Source: Pseudomonas sp. KU43P (lineage in GTDB: Bacteria; Pseudomonadota; Gammaproteobacteria; Pseudomonadales; Pseudomonadaceae). Taken from it: a stretch of 64,000 nt of DNA. Where the stretch lies: contig NZ_AP019365.1 of the NCBI RefSeq assembly GCF_033095865.1, forward strand, positions 5,805,692 to 5,869,691, in the 5' to 3' direction. The translations under genes were made by a program, and so were the position numbers. Under the pieces are notes generated by a model. It was not told the DNA's origin. It did not search any database and saw only the letters and a program-made list of their open reading frames with translations. Below are positions 26,528 through 36,059 of the stretch, one piece after another (position 1 is the first letter of the stretch; every line of letters begins with the position of its first letter).

Positions 26528-27241
26528 TCACTCTCCTTGGTCAATCACTGCACCGACAGCGGCAGTCCGAATATGTGGTCAAACGCCCAGTTGTAGAGCA
26601 CCTCAGCACGAAGGCATCGCACACAGAACGCCCCATAGGTCAGCCTGCGTTTCCAGCTTTGCATTTTCGTATTTTCCGTAATCGCTTGAAATCACTCTGT
26701 TGGGCAAAAGGCCCTGATCTGATTCAGGCGCACGAGGCGGACAGTACGTGCACATACCGGTACGCAGACGAAAAGGATTGAGGGACATGGCAATTGCGCA
26801 TCTTGCTTCCTACGCGGGGAGGTAGAAATGACTTTTGATGGCCTACCATTGGTAGGAAACCTACCTCAACCCTCCGAACATGGAAAGCAAAACTGTCGCA
26901 GAACGGGTAGAGCCGGGGGGCTCCTCATTCTGCGACAGTCTTTGCCGACAGTTTTAAATCTTGAAAGTCGTGAAATTGGAATTAGAGAATTAAAGCTGTC
27001 GCAGAGCCTCCCGAATTTCGCGGTCTGCAGCCTAATGCGGAGGAAACGCAAAACTGTCGCGACTGCCTAAAACGCGGGCCCAGACGGAGATCCTATGGAA
27101 TTAAAACTGTCGCAGCCAGAAATGACGGGGCTTCCAGGTACATTTGGTAGCTTGAACGGCTGGCGCCGCCAGTTGACCTGTGGTTATCAAACCTACGAGG
27201 GATGACTGTCGACCTGAAAACGCTTGGAAGCACTATTTCAA
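26528..27241. other. Gene-free stretch upstream of nikR and tetR
   Basis: About 710 bases with no convincing gene. Weak open frames exist on both strands but run through the repeats and lack ribosome sites. The left half has a short inverted repeat at about 26840-26854 (CCTACC / GGTAGG). The right half holds the repeat array at 26889-27115. Confidence 0.6.
26889..27115. repeat. Array of a 13-base repeat with inward-facing copies
   Basis: The motif AAAACTGTCGCAG occurs forward at 26889 and 27103, with one-base variants at 26992 (AAAGCTGTCGCAG) and 27050 (last base A after CGCG). In reverse it appears as CTGCGACAG at 26930 and a partial CCGACAGTTTT at 26945. CTGTCGCAGAA at 26893 and TTCTGCGACAG at 26928 form a perfect 11-bp inverted repeat, with a small GAGCC/GGCTC hairpin inside. 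Spacing is irregular (103, 58 and 53 bases), so this is not a CRISPR array. It resembles multiple transposase-binding sites at the ends of TniA/TnsB-type elements. Confidence 0.75.
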
Positions 27242-27667
27242 TTATTCGTCGACGGCATGCCGGTGCTGCACTGGCGCCGGGATCACTTGCACCTGCCCAT
27301 GCTCGACACCTCGCTCTACCATCAACTGACGAGACAGCTCACAGACGGGCCCACTTGGGCCCTGGAGCACCGAGACTTCTAGGCAATGACCCGCATCGAG
27401 ATGCACGTGCAGCGTCGAGCGGGTTAGGTCATGGTGGGCATGTAAGGTCTGGTTCAGACGCTTGGGCAGCTCACGCGTGTTGTGGTCATACAGGTAGCTG
27501 ACCACCGCCACGCACGGGGCATCTTCGGGCAAGGCCTCGGCCTCGCGTATGCCGCCGCGCAGCAAATCGCGAATTGCCTCCGAGCGCCCCTGATAGCCCT
27601 GCGTTTCCACCCGCCGATCGATGAGATCCAGCAGCTCTTCGTCCAGCGTGATGGTGATCCGTTGCAT
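27242..27667 (-). CDS. nikR: Nickel-responsive regulator NikR
   Basis: A 141-residue protein. The ribbon-helix-helix DNA-binding domain is at the front (MQRITITLDEELLDLIDRRVETQGYQGRSEAIRDLLRGG). The C-terminal ACT-like nickel domain has ligand residues in YLYDHNTRELPKRL, TLHVHLDAGHCLEV (two histidines and the cysteine) and GVEHGQVQVIP. With nickel bound it represses nickel import. It is divergent from nikABCDE across a near-perfect NikR operator. Confidence 0.93.
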   Translation of the reverse strand: MQRITITLDEELLDLIDRRVETQGYQGRSEAIRDLLRGGIREAEALPEDAPCVAVVSYLYDHNTRELPKRLNQTLHAHHDLTRSTLHVHLDAGHCLEVSVLQGPSGPVCELSRQLMVERGVEHGQVQVIPAPVQHRHAVDE

Positions 27668-27680
27668 TTTGTAACTTCCA

Positions 27681-27708
27681 GTAAGATGATTTTACATAGA
27701 CATCATAC
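27681..27708. promoter_or_regulatory. NikR operator between nikR and nikA
   Basis: GTAAGA, sixteen bases, then TCATAC: this matches the NikR consensus GTATGA-N16-TCATAC with one mismatch and the exact spacing. It would control both nikR and the nik operon. Confidence 0.85.
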
Positions 27709-27754
27709 CCACCGCTCTTTAGCCTACGGCCTCCATTGAAGTGGGGGACGCAGT

Positions 27755-29329
27755 GTGAAGCAGCAGCCTGGCAAACGAAAGTCCGCCCTGTGGGGCATCC
27801 TTCTATTCGCGGCGAGCGCCTTCGCGCAGGCCGCTGACACCACGACGCCAGGGCCGACACTGGTGTATTCCTGGCCCGTTAACGCCGGTCCCCTCGACCC
27901 CCGCGGATATTCGCCGAATCAGATGTATGCGCAGGCCATGGTGTATGAGCCTCTAGTGCGCTACACCCATGCAGGCACCGTGGAGCCGTGGCTGGCTACA
28001 AGCTGGAAAGTCTCCGATGACGGCAGGACTTACACCTTCACCCTACGTGACGGGGTTCGCTTCAGCGACGGTACGCCGTTCGACGCCTCAGCGGCCAAAG
28101 CCAACCTGGATGCAGTCCTGGCCAACAGCCAACGCCACCGCTGGATGGAGCTGGTCACCACCCTCGACCATGTCGAGGCCCCCGATCGCCTTACCTTGCG
28201 CCTGGTGCTCAAACACCCTTATTACCCGACCCTCATGGAGCTGGCCCAAGTTCGCCCGCTGCGCTTCGGCGCCCCCGCTGCCAAGCCTGGTCAGCCCGTC
28301 GGTACCGGACCATGGATGCGCGCCGAGTCACGCCTGGGCGAATTCGACCGCTTCGTGCGCAACCCGCAATACTGGGGGCCGAAGCCAGCCTACGGCGAAG
28401 TCATGGTGAAGGTCATTCCCGATCCCAACAGCCGTGCTTTAGCCTTGCAGGCTGGAGAGGTCGAACTGATCCAGGGCGCCGCCGGGGAGATCACTGCCGG
28501 CACCTTCGTGCGCCTACGCGACCAAGGCTACGCCACTGCTCTGTCAGCACCACTGGCCACGCGCACCTTGGCCATGAACACCGGCCGTGGCGCCACCCGC
28601 GACCTGGCGGTGCGCCAGGCGATCAACGAGGCGGTGGACAAGCAGGCGATCATCGACAAGATACTCTACGGACTGGAACCACGGGCCGACACGCTGTTCG
28701 CCAGTAACATGCCATACGCCGACATCGGCCTGAAACCCTATCCGTATGATCCCGCTCAGGCAAAGCAAGCGCTGGAGTCCTCGGGCTGGACGCTCGCCCC
28801 CGGCGCCAGTGTGCGCAGCAAGGGCGGCGAGCCGCTGTCGATCGAACTGGTATTCCTCGGCACCAGTGCCCTGCAGAAAAGCCTGGCCGAAGTGCTCCAA
28901 GGCGAGCTGGCCAAGGTCGGCATCCACATCGAACTGCGCGCCGTAGAGGAAGGGGCCTTGGTGCGCCGGCAGCGCGACGGTGATTTCGGCATGATCTTCG
29001 CGGACACCTGGGGAGCGCCCTACGATCCCCACTCGTTCGTCAGCTCCATGCGCTATGCCGGCCACGCCGACTACATGGCCCAGCGCGGCCTTGCGATCAA
29101 GGATGAGCTCGATCAGCGAATAGGCCAGGTGCTGGCCAGCACCGATGAGCAGCAGCGAGCCGAACAGTACCGCTTTATCCTGACCACCTTGCACGAACAG
29201 GCGGTTTACCTGCCGATCTCGCACCTCACCGCCATCAGCGTGCGCCGTGATTCGGTAGGTCACGTCGAGTTCGGCAGCACGTTGTTCGATGTACCGTTCG
29301 AGGCCATGACGCCGAAGCAGGAACAATGA
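27755..29329 (+). CDS. nikA: Nickel ABC transporter substrate-binding protein
   Basis: A 524-residue periplasmic binding protein of the nickel/peptide/opine class. Signal peptide at the N-terminus ([15 protein letters not shown]). The mature part opens with [35 protein letters not shown], which matches E. coli NikA (YAWPVNVGPLNPHLYSPNQMFAQ-like). The GTG start sits behind GTGGGGGACG. It is the first gene of a tightly packed operon (nikB begins two bases after its stop). Confidence 0.92.
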   Translation: MKQQPGKRKSALWGILLFAASAFAQAADTTTPGPTLVYSWPVNAGPLDPRGYSPNQMYAQAMVYEPLVRYTHAGTVEPWLATSWKVSDDGRTYTFTLRDGVRFSDGTPFDASAAKANLDAVLANSQRHRWMELVTTLDHVEAPDRLTLRLVLKHPYYPTLMELAQVRPLRFGAPAAKPGQPVGTGPWMRAESRLGEFDRFVRNPQYWGPKPAYGEVMVKVIPDPNSRALALQAGEVELIQGAAGEITAGTFVRLRDQGYATALSAPLATRTLAMNTGRGATRDLAVRQAINEAVDKQAIIDKILYGLEPRADTLFASNMPYADIGLKPYPYDPAQAKQALESSGWTLAPGASVRSKGGEPLSIELVFLGTSALQKSLAEVLQGELAKVGIHIELRAVEEGALVRRQRDGDFGMIFADTWGAPYDPHSFVSSMRYAGHADYMAQRGLAIKDELDQRIGQVLASTDEQQRAEQYRFILTTLHEQAVYLPISHLTAISVRRDSVGHVEFGSTLFDVPFEAMTPKQEQ

Positions 29330-29330
29330 C

Positions 29331-30272
29331 ATGTTGCGCTACATTCTGCTGCGCCTGGTGTTGCTTGTTCCGGTGATGTTCGGCGTGTCGCTGCTGGTAT
29401 TCGTGCTGCTGCACCTGGGCAGCACCGATCCTGCGCTGGATTACCTACGCCTATCGCACATCCCGCCGACCGATGCGGCCATCGCCGAAGTCCGCCACGC
29501 TCTTGGCCTGGATCGCCCCTTGTATGCGCAGTATCTGACCTGGCTGTGGAAGGCGCTGCACCTGGACTTCGGCATCTCGTATCTGACCGGTCGCCCGGTG
29601 CTGGACGACCTGCTGTATTACCTGCCGGCCACCTTGCAACTGGGCGGCCTGGCCCTGGCCTGCACGCTTTTGCTGTCGATCCCGCTTGGGCTCATGGCCG
29701 CCCGCTGGCAAGGCCGCTGGCCCGACCATGCCGTACGGGCAGTCACCTTTCTGGGCGTGTCGATGCCCAATTTCTGGCTGGCGTTCCTGCTGATCGCGCT
29801 GTTCTCGCTGTGGCTGGGCTGGCTGCCACCGCTGGGCCGAGGCACGGCCGGGCACCTGGTGATGCCGGTGCTGGCCATTGCGCTGATGTCGATGTCGATC
29901 AACGCCCGCCTGCTACGCGCCAGCCTGCTCGAAGCCAGCGGCCAACGCCATGTCACCTACGCTCGCGCCCGCGGCCTGCCCGAGCGCCAGGTGTGGCGTG
30001 ACCACGTCCTGCGCAACGCCTGGCTGCCGTTCGTCACAGCCACCGGCATGCACGTGGGCGAACTGATCGGTGGTGCACTGGTGATCGAGACCATCTTCGC
30101 CTGGCCCGGCGTGGGGCGCTTTGCCGTCTCGGCGGTGCTCAACCGCGACTTCCCGGTGATGCAGTGTTTCACCCTGCTGCTCACCGGTCTGCTGATGGTC
30201 TGCAACCTGGTGGTGGACGTGTGCTACGCCTGGCTCGACCCGCGTAGCCGTCTGGAGGGAGCAAGCGCATGA
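29331..30272 (+). CDS. nikB: Nickel ABC transporter permease NikB
   Basis: A 313-residue inner-membrane permease. The N-terminal helix ([25 protein letters not shown]) is typical of DppB/NikB proteins. The EAA loop reads [37 protein letters not shown] and contacts the ATPase. It overlaps nikC by four bases, so the two are translated together. Confidence 0.92.
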   Translation: MLRYILLRLVLLVPVMFGVSLLVFVLLHLGSTDPALDYLRLSHIPPTDAAIAEVRHALGLDRPLYAQYLTWLWKALHLDFGISYLTGRPVLDDLLYYLPATLQLGGLALACTLLLSIPLGLMAARWQGRWPDHAVRAVTFLGVSMPNFWLAFLLIALFSLWLGWLPPLGRGTAGHLVMPVLAIALMSMSINARLLRASLLEASGQRHVTYARARGLPERQVWRDHVLRNAWLPFVTATGMHVGELIGGALVIETIFAWPGVGRFAVSAVLNRDFPVMQCFTLLLTGLLMVCNLVVDVCYAWLDPRSRLEGASA

Positions 30273-31114
30273 GCGTTCTTTCAAATATTCGTCGACCGGC
30301 ACTGGCCAGCTCCACCGGCATGGTCCTCGGTCTGGTCTTGGTTGGCCTGCTGGTTGTGCTGGCAGTTTTCGGCCAGTGGCTTGCACCGCACGACCCCGAC
30401 TTGGTCGATCTCGGCCAGCGCCTACTGCCGCCCGACGCCAGCCACTGGCTGGGTACCGATCACTTAGGCCGCGACCTGCTGTCACGCCTGATCGTCGGCA
30501 CCCGTCTGTCGCTGGGCAGCGTGATGCTGACCTTAGCGCTGGTACTCGCCCTCGGGCTGGCCGTGGGTGGCCTCGCGGGCTTCATCGGTGGACGTACCGA
30601 CCTGCTGCTGATGCGCCTGTGCGACATGTTCATGACCTTCCCGACCTTGGTGTTGGCGTTCTTCTTCGTCACCCTGCTGGGCACTGGACTGACCAACGTG
30701 ATCATCGCCATCGCCTTGTCTCATTGGGCCTGGTATGCACGTATGGTGCGCGGCATGGTGATTGCCCAGCGTGGTCGCGAATACGTGCTGGCCTCTCGCC
30801 TGGCCGGTGCCTCGCGCTGGGCTCGTCTACGTCAGCACGTGCTGCCGAACATCGCCGGCCCTCTGCTGGTGCTCGCAACCATGGATATAGGCCACATGAT
30901 GCTGCACGTCTCGGGCCTGTCCTTCCTTGGCCTGGGGGTGACACCGCCGACCGCCGAATGGGGCGTGATGATCAACGATGCCAAGGAATTCATCTGGACC
31001 CATCCGCAACTGCTGCTGTTGCCGGGCCTGATGATCTTCTTCTCGGTGATGGCCTTCAACCTGCTGGGCGATGCCCTGCGCGATCGCCTCGACCCGACCC
31101 GGGAGCACCACTAG
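30269..31114 (+). CDS. nikC: Nickel ABC transporter permease NikC
   Basis: A 281-residue inner-membrane permease, partner of NikB. It has the DppC/NikC N-terminal helix, the conserved [24 protein letters not shown] segment and the EAA loop ([31 protein letters not shown]). Its start overlaps nikB and its stop is followed directly by nikD. Confidence 0.92.
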   Translation: MSVLSNIRRPALASSTGMVLGLVLVGLLVVLAVFGQWLAPHDPDLVDLGQRLLPPDASHWLGTDHLGRDLLSRLIVGTRLSLGSVMLTLALVLALGLAVGGLAGFIGGRTDLLLMRLCDMFMTFPTLVLAFFFVTLLGTGLTNVIIAIALSHWAWYARMVRGMVIAQRGREYVLASRLAGASRWARLRQHVLPNIAGPLLVLATMDIGHMMLHVSGLSFLGLGVTPPTAEWGVMINDAKEFIWTHPQLLLLPGLMIFFSVMAFNLLGDALRDRLDPTREHH

Positions 31115-31885
31115 ATGACCCCATCCACCTTGGAAGTCCGTGACCTGCACATCGAAACACAGGCTGGCACGCTGGTGCAGGGTGTCGACCTACAACTTCA
31201 TCGCGGTGAAGTCTGCGCCCTGGTCGGAGCCAGTGGTTCGGGCAAGTCCCTGAGCTGCCTGGGCATGCTCGACCTGTTGCCGGCCGGCCTTGTTCGCACA
31301 AAGGGTCAGTTGCTCCTTGATGGCCAACCCTTGAGCGCTGCCCAGGTGCGGGGCCGCCTGGCCAGCTTGGTGCTGCAAAACCCACGCAGTGCGTTCAACC
31401 CGGTACGCAACATGGCCAGCCATGGGCTGGAGACTCTTCGCCAGCGCGGCACTACCGGTGCCGCCGCCCGTGAGCGGATGGTCCACTGCCTAGCCGCCGT
31501 GGGTCTCGCCGATCACACCCGCGTGTTGCAGTCGTTCGCCTTTCAGCTCAGCGGCGGCATGCTGCAGCGCATGATGATCGCCCTGGCGCTAATGGCCGAG
31601 ACACCGTTTCTACTGGCGGACGAGCCCACTAGCGACCTCGACGCCGTGAGCCAGGCGCGCTTTCTCGACGTGCTGATGGATCTGGTCGAACGGCACGGAC
31701 TCGGCGTGTTGCTGGTGACCCATGATATGGGCGTGGTGGCGCGCTGCGCCGATCAGGTAACGGTAATGGACGCTGGCCACATCGTCGAGCGTCAGCCCGT
31801 GCAAGCACTGTTTGCCAGCCCTGCCAGTGACACCGCGCGTACGCTGCTTGAAGCCCACCAAATCCTCTGCGGGAGCCAACCATGA
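31115..31885 (+). CDS. nikD: Nickel ABC transporter ATP-binding protein NikD
   Basis: A 256-residue ATPase. Walker A GASGSGKSL, Q-loop LVLQNPRSAFNP, signature LSGGMLQRMMIA, Walker B FLLADEPTSDLD and the H-loop THD are all intact. It begins immediately after nikC and overlaps nikE by four bases. Confidence 0.92.
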   Translation: MTPSTLEVRDLHIETQAGTLVQGVDLQLHRGEVCALVGASGSGKSLSCLGMLDLLPAGLVRTKGQLLLDGQPLSAAQVRGRLASLVLQNPRSAFNPVRNMASHGLETLRQRGTTGAAARERMVHCLAAVGLADHTRVLQSFAFQLSGGMLQRMMIALALMAETPFLLADEPTSDLDAVSQARFLDVLMDLVERHGLGVLLVTHDMGVVARCADQVTVMDAGHIVERQPVQALFASPASDTARTLLEAHQILCGSQP

Positions 31886-32697
31886 GCCTGCTGCACGTCC
31901 ACCAACTGAGCCACCGCTACCGCACGGGCGGACTGGTGCACAAACGTGGCTGGTTGCAAGTCCTCGACGGCATAAACCTAGAGCTACAAGCCGGCCAATC
32001 AATCGGCTTGCTGGGCAGCAGCGGCAGCGGCAAAAGCACCCTCGCTCGCCTGTTGCTCGGGCTGGAAACACCGAGCCAGGGGCAGGTCACCTTCGCAGGA
32101 GAAGCCGTCAGCCAACTGCGCGGCGAACCGGCGCGGGCCTTCCAGCGCAATGTGCAGCTGGTGTTCCAGGACGCGCCCGGCGCCTTCAACCCGCAGCGCA
32201 GCATCGGCTGGAGCATTGCCGAACCGTTGCGTCACCTGAGCGATCTGGATGAGGCGGCCCGCCGCACGCGGGCCGTTGAGTTGTTGGAGCAGATGGGACT
32301 GCGCGCCGAGCATGCCGAACGCCTGCCGCAGCAACTCAGCGGTGGCCAATTACAACGGGCCAACATCGCCCGGGCGCTGGCGATCTCACCAAAGCTGGTG
32401 GTACTCGATGAAGCGCTGTCGAACCTGGACCGAGTACTGCAACTACAGCTGCTCCAGCGCCTCGACGCACTGCGTCGCGACAAGGGCACTGCCTTCCTGC
32501 TGATCACCCATGACCTCAGCCTGGTGCGTTACTTCTGCCAGCGGGTTGTGGTGCTCGACGCAGGGCGCATCGTCGAGGACCGTGTAGTGGACGGTGACCT
32601 GTCATTCGACCACCCCATAGGCCAACAGCTGCAGGCCGCCGTGCTGCCTGAGCGCCCGATCAAGACCAACGCTCAGGTCAGCAGGTCACTCGCTTAG
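31882..32697 (+). CDS. nikE: Nickel ABC transporter ATP-binding protein NikE
   Basis: A 271-residue ATPase, second of the pair. Walker A GSSGSGKST, Q-loop LVFQDAPGAFNPQRS, signature LSGGQLQRANIA, Walker B LVVLDEALSNLD and the H-loop THD are visible. It is the last gene of nikABCDE. There is no clear intrinsic terminator between it and the cobalamin riboswitch that begins about 80 bases downstream. Confidence 0.92.
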   Translation: MSLLHVHQLSHRYRTGGLVHKRGWLQVLDGINLELQAGQSIGLLGSSGSGKSTLARLLLGLETPSQGQVTFAGEAVSQLRGEPARAFQRNVQLVFQDAPGAFNPQRSIGWSIAEPLRHLSDLDEAARRTRAVELLEQMGLRAEHAERLPQQLSGGQLQRANIARALAISPKLVVLDEALSNLDRVLQLQLLQRLDALRRDKGTAFLLITHDLSLVRYFCQRVVVLDAGRIVEDRVVDGDLSFDHPIGQQLQAAVLPERPIKTNAQVSRSLA

Positions 32698-32774
32698 CGG
32701 GATCGAAGACTGAGACAACCTACGCGGCCAGGGCCTTGCACGCTAGCAACTTCCCCTACCTTAGTCTGATGGTC

Positions 32775-32960
32775 TACCATGCCGCCCGCCGGTTTCCACC
32801 TCGGAATTAATAGGGAATTCGTGGCTCACCCCTTGTGAGCCAAACGGAACTGCCCCCGCAACTGTAGGTGCCGAGCCTACTCCTGCACGCCACTGGACAC
32901 GATCCGGGAAGGTTGGAGTTAGGCCATGACGCACCAGTCAGGAGACCTGCCGGCAAACAA
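32775..32960 (+). promoter_or_regulatory. Cobalamin riboswitch before the binding-protein operon
   Basis: Conserved blocks of the cobalamin riboswitch appear in order: GGTTTCCACC at 32791, AGGGAA at 32812, CTGCCCCCGCAACTGTA near 32850, and the B12 box AGTCAGGAGACCTGCCG at 32936. It lies about 130 bases before the coding start at 33089, so it should shut the operon down when adenosyl- or other cobalamins are plentiful. Confidence 0.92.
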
Positions 32961-33088
32961 TAACCAACCGGCGGGGTGTCCGGGATGGACATCCTTACCC
33001 TGAATAGGGTGCTGTCTCGTGCATGCACGAGGCAAGGCGATGCCTGTCCGTGCGTCTATCCTGCGCACCGTTCGATAGGAGATCGCCC

Positions 33089-34099
33089 ATGTTGCCCCGC
33101 TTCGCCGTCCTGTTCGCTGCATTGAGCCTGTCCGGGCTCGCCCAGGCTGCCGCTACTCACTACCCACTGACGATCGACAACTGTGGTGTGCCGCAGACCT
33201 TTGCACAGACTCCGGAGCGCGCCGTCACGATCGGTCAGGCCGGTACCGAAATGCTCTACGCCCTGGGTCTGGGCAGTAAGGTTGCGGGCACTTCGCTGTG
33301 GTTCAACAACGTGCTGCCCGAGTTCAAGGCACAGAACGACAAGGTCGAGCGTCTCGCCGACAACGATCCAAGTTTCGAGGCAGTGGTCAACAAGCGCCCG
33401 CAGCTGGTGACTGTGCAATTCGAGTGGATGGTAGGGCCCCAAGGCGTGGTGGGTACCCGTGAACAGTTCAATGAGTTGAAGATCCCGACTTATCTGCTGC
33501 CATCGGACTGTGAAGGCAAGGACAACTTGGTCGGTGCCGACGGCACCCGCATCCAGCCGTTCCGCATCGACACCATCTACAAGAGCGTGAGCCAGCTGGC
33601 TGAAATCTTTGACGCACAGGACCAAGGTGCTGCGCTGAATGCAGACCTCAAAGGTCGCCTGGATCGTTCCAAGCAGCAACTCGCTGGCAAGGACTTGTCG
33701 AAGACTTCCGCGCTGTTCTGGTTCTCCAGCGCCGACCTCGATATCGACCCCTACGTCGCCGGCCGCCAGGGTGTAGCTGACTTCATGCTACAGACCCTCG
33801 GTGTACGCAACGTCGTCGAGTCCAACGAGGAGTGGCCGACTGTAGGCTGGGAAACGCTGGCCAAGGCCAATCCGACTTGGATCATCATCGCCCGCATGGA
33901 CCGACGTCGTTTCCCTGCCGATGATTACCAGAAGAAGCTGGAGTTCCTGCGCAACGACCCTGTGACCAAGCACATGGAAGCCGTGAAACAGGGGCGCATC
34001 ATCATCCTCGATGCCGACGCCATGCAGGCGGGCATCCGACTGTTCCGTGGGCTTGAAACGCTTTCTACCGCTTTCGCGACCGGTAAAGCGCCTCAATAA
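33089..34099 (+). CDS. ABC-type substrate-binding protein, copy 2 (cobalamin-riboswitch controlled)
   Basis: A 336-residue secreted binding protein with a signal peptide ending LAQA and a strong AGGAG start site at 33089. The fold is that of periplasmic cobalamin/siderophore-binding proteins (AVTIGQAGTEMLYALGLGSKVAGTSLWF). Highly similar to copy 1 at 14417-15466. No permease or ATPase gene is adjacent, so it must share a transporter encoded elsewhere or act differently. Being under a cobalamin riboswitch and followed by a cupredoxin and an outer-membrane porin, it probably serves uptake of cobalamin, a precursor, or cobalt. Confidence 0.87.
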   Translation: MLPRFAVLFAALSLSGLAQAAATHYPLTIDNCGVPQTFAQTPERAVTIGQAGTEMLYALGLGSKVAGTSLWFNNVLPEFKAQNDKVERLADNDPSFEAVVNKRPQLVTVQFEWMVGPQGVVGTREQFNELKIPTYLLPSDCEGKDNLVGADGTRIQPFRIDTIYKSVSQLAEIFDAQDQGAALNADLKGRLDRSKQQLAGKDLSKTSALFWFSSADLDIDPYVAGRQGVADFMLQTLGVRNVVESNEEWPTVGWETLAKANPTWIIIARMDRRRFPADDYQKKLEFLRNDPVTKHMEAVKQGRIIILDADAMQAGIRLFRGLETLSTAFATGKAPQ

Positions 34100-34224
34100 A
34101 GTCCCCCCGATAGCCTGATCTACCCGTGCCTGATCGAGTCAACAACCTCGATCGGGCTTTCAGGCTGAACACGATGAGCCACGCACAGAGGTGTTGTGGC
34201 TGCACAGATTTCTGGAATATCTCC

Positions 34225-34665
34225 ATGTTCATGCGTTCTCTTGCACTGCTGCTCGCCAGCGTTATTGCCGCACCGGCGGTATTCGCCGAAGTCCACGAAG
34301 TCAAGATGCTCAACCGTGGGGCCGATGGCGCCATGGTCTACGAGCCTGATCACCTGCGTATCGCCCCGGGCGATACCGTTCGCTTCGTGCCGACCCAGAG
34401 CAGCCACAACGCAGCCAGCATTCCCGCTCTGCTCCCCGCCAAAGCCGAGCCGTTCAAAAGCAAGCTCAGCCAACCGTTCGAGCAGACCTTCAGCGTACCC
34501 GGTCTCTACGGCATCCAGTGCATTCCCCACTTGGCGATGGGCATGGTCATGCTGATCCAGGTGGGTGATTCGGGTGCAGAAAAGCCGCTGCTGCCCGACA
34601 ACCTCCCAGCCCGTGCAAAAGCACGTTTCACCGCGCAACTGGAAAAGCTTGAGGCCAGCCAATGA
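34225..34665 (+). CDS. Pseudoazurin-like cupredoxin
   Basis: A 146-residue periplasmic blue-copper-type protein with a signal peptide (FMRSLALLLASVIAAPAVFA). The copper ligands are visible: a histidine in SSHNAAS, then cysteine, histidine and methionine in GLYGIQCIPHLAMGM, the pseudoazurin arrangement. It sits between the binding-protein and porin genes, overlapping the latter by four bases (ATGA). A redox or metal-binding role linked to cobalamin/cobalt uptake is inferred from the operon; the electron partner is unknown. The start could also be six bases further (34231). Confidence 0.85.
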   Translation: MFMRSLALLLASVIAAPAVFAEVHEVKMLNRGADGAMVYEPDHLRIAPGDTVRFVPTQSSHNAASIPALLPAKAEPFKSKLSQPFEQTFSVPGLYGIQCIPHLAMGMVMLIQVGDSGAEKPLLPDNLPARAKARFTAQLEKLEASQ

Positions 34666-36008
34666 GCCGCGTTAATCACGCTGTCTGGGTGTTTCCGCTG
34701 CTCAGCGTAAGCCCTTTGGCCTTCGCAGATTCGGCCCAGTCACAGTCCAATGGCTTCATCGAGGACAGCAGCTGGAGCATCCTCAACCGAACCGTTTATG
34801 ACCAGCGCGACTACAAGCACGGAGCACGCAATAGCGGTGCCCGTAACGCGTACAAACCGCGCAGTGAGCGTAACGGCCTGGCCGAAGAATGGGCCTACGG
34901 CTTGATGGGGACTTTCTCGTCGGGCTTCACTCAAGGCCTAATTGGTGTTGGTGTCGATGCCCACGCCTACCTCGGTGTGCAACTCGACAGCGGTGGTGGC
35001 CGTGCCGGCAAGGCCCGACTCCTGGGTGTCGACAACGAGGGGCATCCAAAGAATGAGTACAGCCGTGGCGGTGCCGCAATCAAGATGCGAGTGTCCAACA
35101 CAGTACTGTCCTATGGCGAGCAGCGTGTGAAGACCCCGGTGTTCAGTTCTTCCGACAGCCGCCTGCTGCCCGAGACCGCCACCGGCTTCTTCCTCACCAG
35201 CAGCGAGATCGACACCCTCAAATTCGTAGCCGGTCACTTCAACGAAAGCACCGACCGCAATGCATCGAGCCACGACCAGGGCTTCGTGGTGAACTACTCC
35301 AATGGCCGACAAGGCAACACTTTCGATCTGGCCGGCATAGTCTGGAACCCTGGTGCCGCTTTCAGCGGCAGCCTGTACACCTCGCGCTATGAGGACAGTT
35401 GGAACCAGAGCTACCTGGGCAGCACCATCACCCATGCCCTCGACGACCGCCGCAGTCTGAGCCTGGACCTCAACCTCTACCGCACCACGGACACCGGCAA
35501 GGCGCTGTCCGGTCGTATCGACAATACCACCTGGAGCCTGGTGGGCCGCTATGCCCAAGGCCCCCACGCATTCAGCCTTGGATGGCAGCAGGTGGATGGC
35601 AATACACCCTTCGATTACGTGACCCGTGGTGCGATTTTCATCGCCAACGCCGTGCAGATGTCCGACTTCAACGCCCCCAACGAGAAGTCATGGCAGGCGC
35701 GCTATGACCTGAACATGGGTGCCTATGGGGTTCCCGGCCTGAACCTGACAGCGCTGTATGTACGCGGCTTCGATATCGACGGTACGCATGTCGACCCCAA
35801 TGGTGGATACGCATACCTGGGCTACGGGAAGGACGGTAAGCACTGGGAACGTGATCTGGAGGCTCGCTACGTAGTGCAGAGCGGCAAGGCCAAGGGAACG
35901 ACCTTCTCACTGCGACACAACGTCCACCGCGGCGATACCGCTCAAGCAGAGTTGGATGGCGACCAGATCCGCTTTGCAGTGGAGTATCCGTTGACGGGTG
36001 GCTTCTAA
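34662..36008 (+). CDS. OprD-family outer membrane porin
   Basis: A 448-residue outer-membrane beta-barrel protein. Signal peptide, then NGFIEDSSWSILNRTVYDQRDY, close to the OprD N-terminal consensus (GF.eDs...l..rn.y..rdy). Alternating strands rich in aromatic residues run to the C-terminal EYPLTGGF, ending in phenylalanine as barrel proteins do. It overlaps the cupredoxin gene by four bases, so the substrate probably belongs to the same system as that gene and the binding protein. Confidence 0.88.
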   Translation: MSRVNHAVWVFPLLSVSPLAFADSAQSQSNGFIEDSSWSILNRTVYDQRDYKHGARNSGARNAYKPRSERNGLAEEWAYGLMGTFSSGFTQGLIGVGVDAHAYLGVQLDSGGGRAGKARLLGVDNEGHPKNEYSRGGAAIKMRVSNTVLSYGEQRVKTPVFSSSDSRLLPETATGFFLTSSEIDTLKFVAGHFNESTDRNASSHDQGFVVNYSNGRQGNTFDLAGIVWNPGAAFSGSLYTSRYEDSWNQSYLGSTITHALDDRRSLSLDLNLYRTTDTGKALSGRIDNTTWSLVGRYAQGPHAFSLGWQQVDGNTPFDYVTRGAIFIANAVQMSDFNAPNEKSWQARYDLNMGAYGVPGLNLTALYVRGFDIDGTHVDPNGGYAYLGYGKDGKHWERDLEARYVVQSGKAKGTTFSLRHNVHRGDTAQAELDGDQIRFAVEYPLTGGF

Positions 36009-36059
36009 CTTACCCAGCGGTCGCGAGGTGGGTGGCTCGCAATGCGAACCGCCCACCAC

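Noticed and set aside
26575..27070. Short open frames of 60-80 codons upstream of nikR
   Set aside because: They run through the repeats, lack ribosome sites and show no protein-like composition.
26889..27115. CRISPR array
   Set aside because: Repeats are short, partly inverted and irregularly spaced, with no cas genes in the window.
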